Shown in pieces: positions 23,519-35,757 of a stretch of 64,000 bases of DNA; the stretch's first letter is position 1; each line of letters begins with the position of its first letter. Below the pieces are notes generated by a model. That model did not search any database and had not been told where the DNA came from. It saw nothing but the letters and a program-made list of their open reading frames with translations. Position numbers and translations under genes: made by a program. Source of the stretch: Onthophagus taurus (Eukaryota > Arthropoda > Insecta > Coleoptera > Scarabaeidae); NCBI RefSeq assembly GCF_036711975.1, contig NC_091967.1, positions 11,408,001 to 11,472,000 on the forward strand, read 5' to 3'.

Positions 23519-26500
23519 ATGACGGAAACAGTTGTTACCGTTGAAAATGCGCCCAATAATAATACAGCTAAACCAAACGAAGGCAACGGATTGAGTTTTA
23601 TCAAACTCAATGTGGAATATTTTAAAACTTTACCTGGAATAATTAAAATCATCGAATTGGTAAGTTTTTTTTATTATTCATTGAACTTAAAGGAAATCTG
23701 CAATCTTTTCTTAAAGGAAAAATGCCACACCTCCATTTATTTATATTCCCAATTTCGATAATTATTAAATTTATAACAAATAAAAGTATTTTTACAACAT
23801 AATATTTCCAATACAAAAACAATCAATTGTTACGCGAAAAACTCATAGATATAAATACCAATAATAACCACATTTGTTACGTCAATTCCAGTATGATATA
23901 TTCATTCGCTATGCGCTTAAGTCGCTGAAACTGCTTGCAACAGTCCTTGAAATCTTTCTATTCGTAATCGTCTTATGCGTAATATTTTTATATTTAAATA
24001 TTTACCAATTCGATGTAAAAAGTAGACGTAATCTATTTAAAAAAAGTAACAAAGGCAAACATTTACATTCTTAGGAATCTCAGATAAAAATCCGGTTGAA
24101 TTTTTGTTCATGTTTTTTTAATTTACTGCGAAAATTTTCAGTTATCAACAAACCGAAATGGTATTTTACTATCGAGATATAACATACAATCAAAATGAAG
24201 GATTAGGGTACGACATTTACAACAACACATGGAAATGTAAATTATTAAGTTTCACCTTGGGTTGGCAGAAAACTTTTCAGGAAAATCAATAACACAGTTT
24301 AGGAAAATCTATAAATAAAATGGAAATTCATTTTCATTATCAATTACATACAATCTAGGTTTAATTTTTTGTCATAAATAGAAAAACTACTTAAAAAATG
24401 TGACTTCTAGGTTGCAGTATGAAATTGCAAAACAGAAAATAATTAACTGTTCAGAATAACTTGAAATGCTTAAGTATTTCACATCGAACAAACGTAATCC
24501 CTTACATAATCATTATAAAACCGAAGATAAAATAGTATTCTATCACCCGACTAGACTTATGCACGTGCACTTTTACGATCGTGGTCTAACATAAGGCTGC
24601 TATTAGCTCAGTATTTGAAGAACGCCATATTACGTAGGCACGCCAATGTTGTCTGAGTAACAATTCCTCAGGCTGCGGCGACGACGACAACGATGTGGAA
24701 ACCTTTGCGGCCACTCCACTTCATTTTCTCGAGGTTGGCTGCACCTGTTGCTCCGTTCGTCCGACATTGAAAAATGCCGTCTCGTTGCGTTGTGGTTTGA
24801 GGTGAGAGCTGCTTCGTACAATCGTTAATTTATCGCCTTATTGTAACGAATGGCAACGATGCCAACAGTGCATTTGTTATTATGTAATTTCAACTGAGTT
24901 CAAGACTTTCCTTTTCATCTTTTCGGATATTGTTCAGTTGAACTGGAACAGTTCCAGGTTTATTTGCAACAAGCTTTCACTTTGGTTTCGGAAAATTAGG
25001 TCATTGAAACTGTTGTATTAGTCAAATACAAATATAACACTTATTAAATACATTTAAAAATCAACCATAACAAATTACAGATTCACCTTTTGTTACGAAG
25101 AGTTCTTGAGTCATATATGGAACGAGTTTAATAAATGTGGGATGTTCACAACCTCTTTGGAACGGTTGACTTAAGGTCGAGTTGACGTACTAACTCCGTA
25201 CAGATTGCGATAAAAGTATTTAAAAAGAAACGGTCACTGCATATTAATGCAGACCTAACTGTAACTAATTATAGACATAGCGGTTAAGCAGAAGTAGAAA
25301 ACTCTTCGCTCGTCTGTGTCTGGTTGTTGATGTTATCGATGGAACTGGGTCGGGCAGATGACGAGACGTGTTAGTGGTATTCGCAGTGAAAATTTATTTC
25401 CATGTATCAGGCGAAAGCTTAAAACGTTTTTTTAATTGAACACTTTCGTATGCATTTAATTGCAGTTGAAATTGATTGATGAATAAATGATATATAGAAA
25501 TTGGTACCACTTTCATTCGATGACAATACAGCTTCTCATAGACAAGCAAATTATGATCCTTACAGTGTTTGAACTCACAGGAGAAGATCACTGTGAAAAA
25601 AAATTTTAAAATCTTGTAATATCTTTGAAATTTCCAGGTTAGAGGTTCAACATGGACTTAACTGGTTTCAAACTTCTAATGAAGACTTATTTCTAAGTAA
25701 TCTCGAGACGGGGAACAGTGATGCCAATATGTACTATTCCAGCGCTGATAAGTCCTTGCAAAACGATTGGTGTGTGGCCAGAAAGGTTTCATCACATCTG
25801 TCATCGAGCAATGGTAACATTGGAGTCATACGTAGATGACGAAATTTTTTCTGTTATTGCCTACTCTGGTAATGATTTTTAGCTGATTAAATGATTGAGC
25901 TAATGTTGTAGGTCTCTGCTCTCAATTTCTCTCGATTACTCACTTTAAGTTGTTTCTTAAGAAAGTTCTGGGAAGTTATAATTGATATTTAGTTCGCCGA
26001 ATTACCCCCAGTATGCCTACTAAGGGGGAAAAAGCAGCAAAAATAGACTTATATGCATTTAAACATGCATTTGAAAATATCCTTGGCTTATTTGTGGTAT
26101 GCGCTTTTGTCCACTTTCGTCTATGTTGTAAAGCAGTTTTTGTGCTGACATTTTCAATTCATAAATATTTACATAATTAATTCCTTGACCCATCTTCTAT
26201 TTTGCTAACGAGCTAGCTGACTGCAAATTCATCTTAACGGTTTTTTTGAAATATGAATCTGAAATAGGCCAGCCTTACCTTGCAGAAGAATAAGGAAAAC
26301 TGATTAATGGAAACGTTTACCACTTACCAAAGAAACCTGTTTTTGCGATCTCTATGAACAGATAACATCTGTGAAAGTCTATTTTTGAAATGTTACAGAA
26401 TTGCACATAAAATTTTTATATGAGGACTAACCTTAGGTTTTACGAAACGTAATTGTTGTTTATTTTAATGGTTGTTTATCCAAATGTACTTAAAATATAT

Positions 26501-29500
26501 TAATCCACACTTTAAATGTACCGTAATTTAACAAACCCACCAGGTAATAACAATCCATTCTATTCCCGTTACGTCGAACTTAAATCTATATTTCACAAGA
26601 TAAATTACTACCATCTGTTGCTACGTCACTATATTGTGTGTCTGAAGGCGAACAAGGGTACATTTGAATCATCTCGGTAATTGTTAGGCATAATTGTTAT
26701 GCAATCAAGATGTATCCATTGTAGCGGCAACTTTGAAGTTATGGATAAGTTCACTTTCTTCCATAATAAAGTTGGAGAATCTTTCGACTAGTAATAAAAA
26801 CGATTCTGATTCGTTACATCTGCTACATAATAGACGATTAGTCATGGGTTGTAAAGATCGTAATTTTTTTAACAACGTTCACGAACAGTTAAATATGACT
26901 CAAAAACAAATGGACCGTTTTAAGACAATGATTCGGTTATTTTAGGTGGGTCTTTCCTGGATCCCCGCCAACGACGATTACACAAAAGTCTGTGTAGAAC
27001 GCTGTAGAGTGTAAAACGATACGGCACTTTCTTTGGCACGGCGAAGGTTAACTTGTCGAGGAATGCAATTCATGATTTCTAATACGAGTATAATACCTCT
27101 CATCGATTATTTTTTATGTTTTAACTGCAAACAAGAGTTAATCTAAAATCTCACTATAGATAGTAATCGGCGCCAAACTATCTTTAATTTTGTAAAGTGG
27201 GTGTACTTATAATTAATTGACACCTACTCATATGCTGGCTCTATTAGTAAGTGATGACGTACCTCTCTGGCAGGTAATTACACATGTTAAGTGGTGAAGT
27301 GTTGCTTGATGACTATGCTGTAAGCGTTAGAGTGGTTTGAAATGCTATTAAAAGCATAGGAATATACTATGAGTTTTAGTATATAGTGAAAGTATCCGTT
27401 CTGTTTTATGTATGTCGCCTTTCCTGTCCTAGAAAAAACAGAAAAGTCCTACGCATAACGTTGAATTTGTATTCAATTGAAGAATGCAACCACGGTAAAA
27501 TTTCTCCTACCTTCCGCCACTTTATCGCTCCTACTTTACTATTTTAATCGAGTAGGAGTAAAGTGGGATGTAGCATCATTGGGGGGCGTTAATGACGTAA
27601 CAGCTGTATGTTTACTGGTGTTCATATATGGACACTTAACTCTGAATATGTGCATAACTCACTTGTCTTGAGTAATTGAAAATGCTGTTAATGACATAGT
27701 ATAAATTGAATTTTTTTGTATCTTCAATGTCATGAACGTAAATTAATAAAACGATTATATATTTTAGTTTTTATACTTATTTATTTTAAATTTTAATGAT
27801 GTCATGGTTTTCATATAAACAACAACCATTTTATTCTTGGACAGTTGGTTGAAACGAACTAGTCGGTGTAACGGCCTGTTACGCCACCCCACCTGCCCCA
27901 GGAGGTCATCTACCTCCAACTGGAGACCGATCCATGGAGAGCCCATTTTCATCTCGACCAGCAAGCGACTGTTTTGTTTTTGCATCTTGTGTAGTTCCGC
28001 TAACAGCCTAGATCTTTTTGGTCCAATGTCCTGGGAAATAGTCTTGTGGACCAATACCCTGGGACATTATAAATATGCATAATGTTTATTAAATAACTTA
28101 GTTATTCTACTGCGCACAATGAACAAACGTGAGTCCATCTGATAAAAATTATCTAGGTTACCTGAGTCGTTGGGAAGCGGTGTTTTAATTTTTCTTTATC
28201 AAACAAAGCACGAATGTGCGTGACATTATGGTTTTTGCGTGCGAAATTTCTATCGAAGACTTATTTTAATTCGGTCCATATTTAATAAGTTATCTATTAT
28301 ACCAATTTATCAGTTGAGTTCGATAAATATATTGATTGTTGTATATTTTTATTGAACAAGTAGAACTCGGAGTGGGAGAAAAAATTTGAAATTACCACAC
28401 ATTCTTCTGAAGATGCACGGCTCAACCCGAAACTTTCTGTTAATAGGTCTATTATTGCATATTTAATAATACTAGAACTATCACATTTTTTCATATAACG
28501 AACTCTTTTATATCCGAGAATTTACTATATAATGAAAATTAGTTTTGTGTTTATGACGAGCATAAAATAAACCTATATTTATGTCGGAATGAAAAATAAA
28601 GCGAATAGTTTCTATTTCTAAAATCTTAACATTTATACAACGTTATTAAAGAAACATAAAGAATTTATTGTTAGTTGCGCGCGAAGGCGTTTGATGAAAT
28701 ACAAAACCAAGGTTAAACTAGACCTGCCTACTTTAGCTCCGTTACCGGAAATACGTCCTTTAAAACTGTAATATTAAGTAATTCGTTTTCAATTTATGCC
28801 TTCCCGCATTTTTTCACGTATTTGTACCGATTACGTCAATACGTATGTCGGTCAAAGTACCTGACCGGAAAGACAACGACAAATTGTAACACATAGAAGT
28901 GTTGCCATTAAATAAAAAAAATTAACCAAAATCTCATTGGACAACAGTAAAACTATTCACCGTTAACAGATACTTCGTACCACTTCGTACAATGAATATC
29001 AAATCCAGGTGATTTCTTTAAGTAGTCCGAACGGTATTAGTTGGCACTTATTCTTGGATTCAATTAAATTTTACAGCTGTTTTACGGTGGCTTCTGATTC
29101 CGGCGTTTTAATTGAATTAATTCAAAACGTTCCACTGTAGATCTAGTTTAATAAAATGTCAAGATCCTGGTAGAATAATTTTAACTCTGATTTAAATTTG
29201 GATGAGCTCTACTCAAGGATTTCAATATTTACGTTACAATAATAAACTCAATTTAAAGTTATTTTTAAGTTTTGTCAACAGACTTGTGATAAATTGAAAC
29301 TGTACCATGAAACACAATTTAAAGTTAAAAATAATGCATTAAGTACATAAGGAAGTTGGGTAAGGAACAGTCTCGGTTGAAACACGTTTAAAAAAGAATC
29401 ATTAACGTGGAAAGATAAAATGAAAAACTCGTTTTACTAGTGCTCTGACATTCCTATACCAAAGATAGATGTAAGATCATGCCTATAATTCTTAATGATA

Positions 29501-32500
29501 GCGACATACCACTATGCATGGTGCATGATCGTGTATAATCAAATCTTTTTTCCTGTACTTGGTGCTTGTTGTAAAAGAACTAACCCACCAGTATTAATTA
29601 AATACTTCTAATAATTCAAACGTTTTTTTTAATCATTCGAATATTATTAATATTCATGGTGTATATTAAATATTTTTTCTATATTGGATAAAATTTGAAT
29701 GGTACAGCTTTGTAAATAACGAAATCTTTTAACTACTTTTCTTTCAAGATGTTGATGAAGCAATACCTAGTTGATTCTTACAGAAAAAAGTTTGAGGTCT
29801 TACCTGCACTGGTTTAAAACGAGGAGTTGGAATGCGAAAATTAGCCATTCATGGCAAGAGATTCAGTGTTAATGATGTAGCTATGATTTGGATTGCTATG
29901 GTTTGGAAAACACCATAATTCAACTGGATTCATTTAGTATTGCCATGGTTTTATTTCTGATCTTTAGATAGCCCCAAAATAGGCGTGGAGTGTGAAATCG
30001 TCGCCGTTTTTTAGTTCAGTCCTGTTGGAACCAGATGCTGCTAGTGGCAATTTTATTTTATTCAAGATGACGAATTAAAGGCATAGTGAGGCACTGCTTG
30101 TTATCTCTCATTTTGAAAAAAATTGGATTCGCACCATATATCACTTTTTAGCTGTGTAAAATAATAGTGAAAATTATTTTGCTTGTTGACCAAACCGTCC
30201 AAGTGAAAATGAGTCTCATCTGTCAACATCATAATTGCATTTACTCTAAAATTTGCAGCATACGTACATTAAATTGTTCACGTTGACGGTGGTTTGTCGG
30301 AAATACCCTTTGAACCACCATAACTTTGTAATGACGAAACTTCAGATGTTTGTTCAAAATGTACGTTAAACTTCCACGAGGAATTCGGAGTGCTTGAGAG
30401 CGGTCTCTACTTGATCGAGTTCGACTCTGAATAATAGATATTCTTACACGATCAATATTTTCCTGTGTATTCCACTCAATTCTCTTTAACAACTCTTCTT
30501 TATCTTCTCGAAAATCATTTACCCACCTTTCAGATGAACAATATCATAATCACATTCACAGTCTTCTTCAAACTAATGAGTATATTTGTTGTCATTAACG
30601 AAATAATTAACCGTTCCTCTGGAAAAACATTGTTTTTATGTCCTCCTTTCTAAAATTCTGCAGCACATTTTCAAGGTTATATGTACTTTATTTATACATT
30701 TCATCTTCATCGGTCTTGATTTTTAAATTGTTCTTTCTGACACGTATTATATGTATATACGTGCTAATAGATGATGTTTCAATTCTCTAAGTCTTAGGAA
30801 CTGCTACATATCTTAAATTAGTAGACTAATTGTAAGTCCTTAATGTTTCTGCTACATATCAGCATTACTAAGAATTAACACTCTAGCGTTAACACTCGTT
30901 GATTTGTATATAATATTTGGGAAATAGTAATTTGTTATTTCCCTCTTAAGAATGTTAGAAAAACATCCTGTGTTTACCTTTAGAATGGTGTAATTTGACT
31001 AGAGGGCTTATTAATAAATTACTAGGAAGGTCTTAGATGATCCATAGAAAGTGCTTTTAAAATCTGAAATTCTTTTTAAAACAAACAAACTTTCTAGAGA
31101 TATTTACTAAACAGGATATGATTAAAATATCTGTTTATATTATCAAATATTTATAATCAGTTCTTATTTATTCATTAAATCTTTCCAATCGTTATTGGCA
31201 TACTGCATTTTTATGATCATAAAATCCTATAAACTTTACATTGAATGTAAATATGAGAAAAACGTAATTCTATTTACCATTTTCACCATCAAAATTGTTA
31301 GAGAATTCTAAAAAAATGTGTTACAAATGTTATTTTTTTAATTTTATGCAAAACCTAAAAGAAAATGTTAAAAAGCGCTTTCAAATGATAAATAAGAGTC
31401 ACCTTTTTGGTTGTGAAATATGTTTATGCAAATCAAATGACTACATCTTAATGGACGACACCATATAGTTTAAAAATAGCCTGTCTATTTTGTAGTTGTT
31501 TACCAATTTAAGGCAATGCAAGTATTGATGTAAATGGATGATGTGTACTAAAAATATGCAAGCTAAATTACTACTTAGAACGTATCGATTTTATTTAGAA
31601 AACAACGTACCCAATTAAATGAAAATCAAGGTCAATCTTAAATAATAGATACATGTAGTTCATCAGCTGGTAAGCGGCTCAAAAATTCTCATGTTAATGC
31701 TAAACTCATTAGTATGATTATTACTCTTATCCACGTAGTGAAACGTAGAGAATAGGAAAGATGTTTCACGTTAATGGAAATTTAAATTTTTCAATAGATG
31801 CATCATCTACACTTCTCATTAAATAGTAATATTAATGTTTTCTTGCCGGTTTCCACATGTTTTTCAAATCGTAATAACAGAAGAACCATTAACTTAAATT
31901 GATGGTATTCGAATAAAATGAGAAACGAATAGAAAAATTGTTATTTGTAACAAATTGTTTTATAAAAATGTAATGACCTAGTAGAAAGAAATTAGTAGAT
32001 CAATAAAATTACTTTGAACTTTAAGTAATAATCCTAATACTTACGCAGCGAGACCTTTTCGCCGTTCTATTTCTTGAATATTTTTGCGAATGTTTGTTTA
32101 TTTAACACTCGGTTCAACTGAAATTCAACTGAAAACCGAAGAACGAAAACATGTTTTACGATCTGTTCTCAAAATACATTCAAATGTTATAAGTGACCGT
32201 CGATTTTTCTAATGTGAAATATTTATCACTTCCTGTTTTTTTTCTTTTGTTTATAGATATTGGGTATTATCTGTATGTCGTGTGCATCACCCGCTTACTT
32301 ATCGGGTACTCATTGGTTCCTCTTTGCCGTCACCATCAGCTTTATAAGCACGTTAATATGGTCCTTTGTTTATTTGTTAAGTATAAGAGAGGCGTTGAAT
32401 CTTCCGATTGACTGGTTGTTATCGGTGAGTATTAAATGACTTAATTCAATATTTTATTAATAAATTAACTATGGGTTGAGGATTAATAATGGCTAAATAT

Positions 32501-33646
32501 ACACGATGATTCAGTTAAATGGTCTAATTTTAAAAGTATTAACATATATAAAAATGGACACACTTTCACACATCATAATTTGATGTGCACGATCCATGCT
32601 GAAATTATCCCTCTGGAAATCATTTAAATGCCTCAAAAGAAAAGACTGGTTGGATGAATAAAATTAAATAAAATTTATGTTGTATCATCACGTCATCAAT
32701 ACATAAGGCGTAATCAATACTGGTGTGAAGAACGATCAAGAGGAGTAACACCATACACATCTGTTGCAACAGTCGATCAACATTGTAGTAACTCTTTTGC
32801 AGAAAAAGTGGATAATTTTTATCTCGGATTAATAGATTCGACTAGATTGTTTAAAAATGATAAAATAACTTTTAATTGGCTTATTTTAGTGATTATTATT
32901 GTTAGAAAATGTCATTTAACTGAATCATAGTGTATATAATTTTATGCAAAATTTGGTTGCTTATCTTGTCACTATTTATTTGCTTATTTTTCATATATTT
33001 TAACTTTTTATAAAATATATTTTATTTTGGTTTTACAAAAATAATCTTTTCATATCAACCGACGAAATTATGAACGTAAATTATGTAACAAAAATATACG
33101 GATGTGTTAGTAGACAACCTTGTCAAAGTTGAAAACCTTCTAACTCTAATTGATGAGGTGGAATCTTTGCCAATTGGCTCCGATTCCGAACACATTATCT
33201 AAATCAGAATGTTGCACCCTCACAGGATTTTTACCTTCGTTACACAGAGTGATTCAGAATGTAGTACAATGTGCCAACTTGAATATTATACATAAGATTA
33301 CAGAATTAAGAATTTTCAAATTAAAATAGAATTTTAACGAAAGGAATTTTAGGAAATGGGAATAACCGGATTATTTACGGTGTTTTATTTGCTTGCATTT
33401 GTGGTTCAAATTTCAATTTGGAGCACTAATGAACTTGTGGATTTGTTACACTTGCCAAAAGTGAAAAATATCATTGCCGGTGTAAGTTTAAATTATTCAA
33501 TGTATATTTAATCAACAAAAAAGAAACTGTTTCTTTAGGTTATTGCAATTTTAAACACGGCTGTGTATATATTCGGTACGATATTATTGTATAAAGAATG
33601 GAAACTGAAAAGATCAACAGATAATGGACCAACAAGGGGGTATTAA
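23519..33646 (+). CDS. MARVEL-type four-helix protein A, isoform with exons 3a/4a
   Basis: Exons 23519-23659, 32257-32424, 33353-33481 and 33539-33646 give 181 aa; all introns are phase 0. Exon 1 encodes a soluble N-terminus ending LPGIIKIIEL; exon 2 starts ILGIIC. Predicted membrane helices lie at about residues 39-57, 67-90, 110-127 and 143-165, with both ends cytoplasmic and a basic tail. This layout fits MARVEL/CKLF-like (CMTM-type) proteins, which work in membrane apposition, vesicle traffic or junctions. Intron 1 is 8.6 kb and full of repeats; intron 3 is only 57 bp. An alternative pair of terminal exons lies downstream. An AATAAA overlaps the end of the coding sequence and a second lies at 33820. 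The family call is from topology and exon pattern, not from a search, and no orthologue is claimed. Confidence 0.85.
23892..24074 (+). CDS. Possible alternative terminal exon of MARVEL gene A
   Basis: Follows an acceptor-like caattccag and is open for 61 codons in the phase that joins exon 1 (phase 0), ending in TAG at 24072-24074. It encodes a hydrophobic helix (LLATVLEIFLFVIVLCVIFL) and then a basic tail (KSRRNLFKKSNKGK). Joined to exon 1 it would give a short single-helix product. Its YALKSLKLLATVLEI stretch vaguely echoes the end of exon 1 (YFKTLPGIIKIIEL). It may equally be a chance open frame or an exon relic. Confidence 0.25.
   Translation, partial: YDIFIRYALKSLKLLATVLEIFLFVIVLCVIFLYLNIYQFDVKSRRNLFKKSNKGKHLHS
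24075..29940. other. Intron 1 of MARVEL gene A, first part
   Basis: No MARVEL exon found. 24610-24830 is GC- and CpG-rich and contrasts with its surroundings; it could be an internal promoter or enhancer. 28329-28366 matches the module flanking the palindromic repeat at 40.5 kb. Open frames at 26694-26945 and 27764-28082 have no recognisable domain. Confidence 0.4.
28329..28366. repeat. Solo copy of the module flanking the palindrome
   Basis: tgattgttgtatatttttat followed by tgaacaagtagaac closely matches the direct-repeat module at 40500-40546 and 40675-40720, here without the palindrome. Confidence 0.5.
29950..30560 (-). mobile_element. Decayed mariner/Tc-type transposase
   Basis: The minus strand is open at 30241-30492 and encodes RSSRDRSQALRIPRGSLTYI and later HLKFRHYKVMVVQ. 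This is typical of the second helix-turn-helix and linker of transposases that read SxRxxSxxLGIPxxSLxRIL...LKxxPYKxQxxQ. Beyond a stop, the sequence towards 29950 has degenerate catalytic-domain remnants. Related in type to the relic at 13697-14291. Inactive, within intron 1 of MARVEL gene A. Confidence 0.7.
30561..32256. other. Intron 1 of MARVEL gene A, last part
   Basis: AT-rich, nothing recognised before the acceptor (tttatag) of exon 2 at 32257. Confidence 0.45.
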
Positions 33647-34034
33647 AATAAATTATTTTTTTTTTTAATTTTCTTTACGAAAAATGTTATTATTTATTAT
33701 CCATGTAATGTAATTTCGCATACATAATAATTTTATCACTTTTTATGAAATATTCAACACAGTTGTTAATTCTTTTTTGTTATAGTTTCGTATGTTGATA
33801 ATTTATAAAAAATTAACCAAATAAAAAAATAATTAATTAAACTTTAGCTTTGTGTATTAGCCTTTAACAATAACTGACGCTTCCTGGAGAGATTATTTCT
33901 AGCGCTAACATAATGGACTATACCAACAGTTACACATCAAATTTTTGGACACAACTGTATCTTAAAAATCTTTAATTCCTGAGAGCACAATCTACAATAA
34001 CAGCATGAAAGGGTTTTTGGGTAAAATATTATTA

Positions 34035-34106
34035 ACACTTTATTCGTGTAATGACAATAAACCACTATTTTGTGGTTTACTGTTTATCATTTAATAAATA
34101 AAGTGT
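34035..34106. repeat. 72-bp imperfect palindrome between alternative exon pairs
   Basis: Outer arms acactttatt and aataaagtgt are perfect. An inner hairpin taaaccac/gtggttta sits at the centre. Located between the first and second terminal exon pairs of MARVEL gene A. Confidence 0.65.
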
Positions 34107-34162
34107 AGATAGTAACTATCTACAACTGTTGTAGTTCACATTAATAACAAAAATATTAAAAA

Positions 34163-34322
34163 CTTTTACAACGTACTATAACATGTTGCTTTTTCTATTA
34201 AGTTGTTTCAAATTTGGTGATTTCAAAGTGAGATTCTCAATAGCAATAGAAGTAATGTAGATGCATATAGGTCAAACTATGTTTGTCTCATAACCTATAA
34301 TAGTACGTTGTATAAGTTATTT
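34163..34322. repeat. Inverted-repeat element, arms about 24 bp
   Basis: Left arm acttttacaacgtactataa and right arm, reverse-complemented, acttatacaacgtactatta. Looks like a small MITE or foldback element about 160 bp long. Confidence 0.6.
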
Positions 34323-34333
34323 TAGATAACCTA

Positions 34334-34510
34334 TATTCGTAATATCCAAATTCGGCCTCTAACTTTTTAAGTAGTTGTTGCGTTGACTGTCTACTGAGAA
34401 ATATTTAAAATATTTCTTCCCATTCTAGGAACATAACGTCAGCCAACCACAGAGTCAAGCAGACTGTGATTAATCAATGGGGCAATAACCAAATTTGAAT
34501 ATTACGAATA
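34334..34510. repeat. Inverted-repeat element, arms 22 bp
   Basis: Left arm tattcgtaatatccaaattc and right arm, reverse-complemented, tattcgtaatattcaaattt. About 177 bp; directly follows the previous inverted repeat. Confidence 0.65.
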
Positions 34511-34657
34511 GTGTCGAAATAATTATTTTCTATACTGCCATTACTAACAATAATTATTTAAAAAAAACTTTAAGTTCACATCATTAAGTTGTTCATCGAT
34601 AAAAATAGTTTAAATGTTTTTCTATTTCTGTTTTGCTAAGTTTATGTGTTTTTTTAG

Positions 34658-35084
34658 GAAATGATAAATACTGGAATTGATACTGTTTTCTACTGCATTG
34701 GCTTTATTGTTCAATTAGCCGTTTGGGTGAGTCCTTATAGTCAAGTCATCAGAGTACGAAATTTAATTGCAGGAGTAAGTATAAAAATAATTCTTTAATC
34801 TAGAGTTTATTTTCAATCAGAAACACTTAACGCTTTTAACACTTTTTATTTTCACAAACAAGGTTAGAATATTTTTTTGTATTCTATTTTTATGTCAAAA
34901 TTTAGATTGAAGGTTTTTGTATTAAAATATAATTGATCTTTATTATTTATTTCTTTATTCATATATTATGTAATTATATCTTTAAATCTCTTTATAGGTG
35001 TTTGGATTGCTTAATACGTTTGCTTACGGTTACGGCACGTTTATGCTTCATAAGGAATGGAAAAGTAGCAGGACAACGAATTGA
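34658..35084 (+). CDS. Alternative terminal exons 3b/4b of MARVEL gene A
   Basis: Exons 34658-34774 (39 codons) and 34998-35084 (28 codons plus stop) have good splice sites and the same phase 0 as exons 3a and 4a. They encode parallel sequence: EMINTGIDTVFYCIGFIVQL against EMGITGLFTVFYLLAFVVQI, both ending exon 3 in (N)(I/L)IAG, and HKEWK against YKEWK in exon 4. I found no separate first or second exon between 33646 and 34658, so the simplest reading is an alternative 3' half giving a 170-aa isoform with its own tail. The first poly(A) signal is near 35779. A second gene whose 5' exons were lost is the alternative. Confidence 0.8.
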
Positions 35085-35477
35085 GTCATCACATTTCATC
35101 GTTTAAAGTACCTCTATCATTTACGATCAAGTATAGAACAGAAATTACATTCTGTCGTTTCAACGTCCTCAAAGCGATCAACAATTTGTCAACATTGTAT
35201 AAATCTATTTTTTTGTATTATTTATGTTTAGAGATATTTTTTGTTTGTTTTTGAATAACCTCGATATAGTCTTCGGCGTAGCCTTAATATGACAAGTGTA
35301 ATCTATAATTTTATTTTTATTAATTTTTACTTTGCAAGATTTCCTCACTGCGTATGTTAGAAAAGTTGTTTAAAATACAAAGTCGTGTCGCCGTCCGACT
35401 TTATTATATTATATTTAAGTTTTCAAAATTTATTTTATTACTTTTTCATCATACTTAAGTACCTAATAAATTATACA

Positions 35478-35757
35478 TACAGGGTGAGATATAATTTTAT
35501 ATATAGCTTATTGCAGCTGTAAGTAGTAACATTAATAAATTTTGTAAGAATTCCTTTCAAGTAATTATAATTTTTTGAAAATTTATATGTTAGGTGCTAG
35601 AAGTTGTGATTGTTTTTGTTTTTTTTTTAAATTGTTTTAATTTTAGTTATATTAGTTTTATATGATTTCTCAGTGACAACTTAATTGAATTCTCACTTAA
35701 TTCTGAACATGTTACTATTAGCATAAAGCTCTGTAAACATTTTCATCTCACCTTGTA
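35478..35757. mobile_element. 280-bp MITE with tacagggtgagat ends
   Basis: Terminal inverted repeats tacagggtgagat and, reverse-complemented, tacaaggtgagat (12 of 13 match); TA at each end fits mariner/Tc-type insertion. It lies in the probable 3' UTR of the 3b/4b isoform, just before its AATAAA at 35779. Confidence 0.65.

Noticed and set aside
26694-26945. 83-codon plus frame in gene A intron 1
   Set aside because: No splice acceptor in the right place, no hydrophobic helix and no homology, so not a MARVEL exon.
27764-28082. Overlapping plus and minus frames of 81-96 codons
   Set aside because: Both strands open over the same GC-richer piece; no recognisable domain, perhaps an old repeat.
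33646-34658. Search for a separate first and second exon that would make exons 3b/4b an independent gene
   Set aside because: No ILG-type exon 2 or exon 1-like start was seen in this interval, so alternative exons are favoured.
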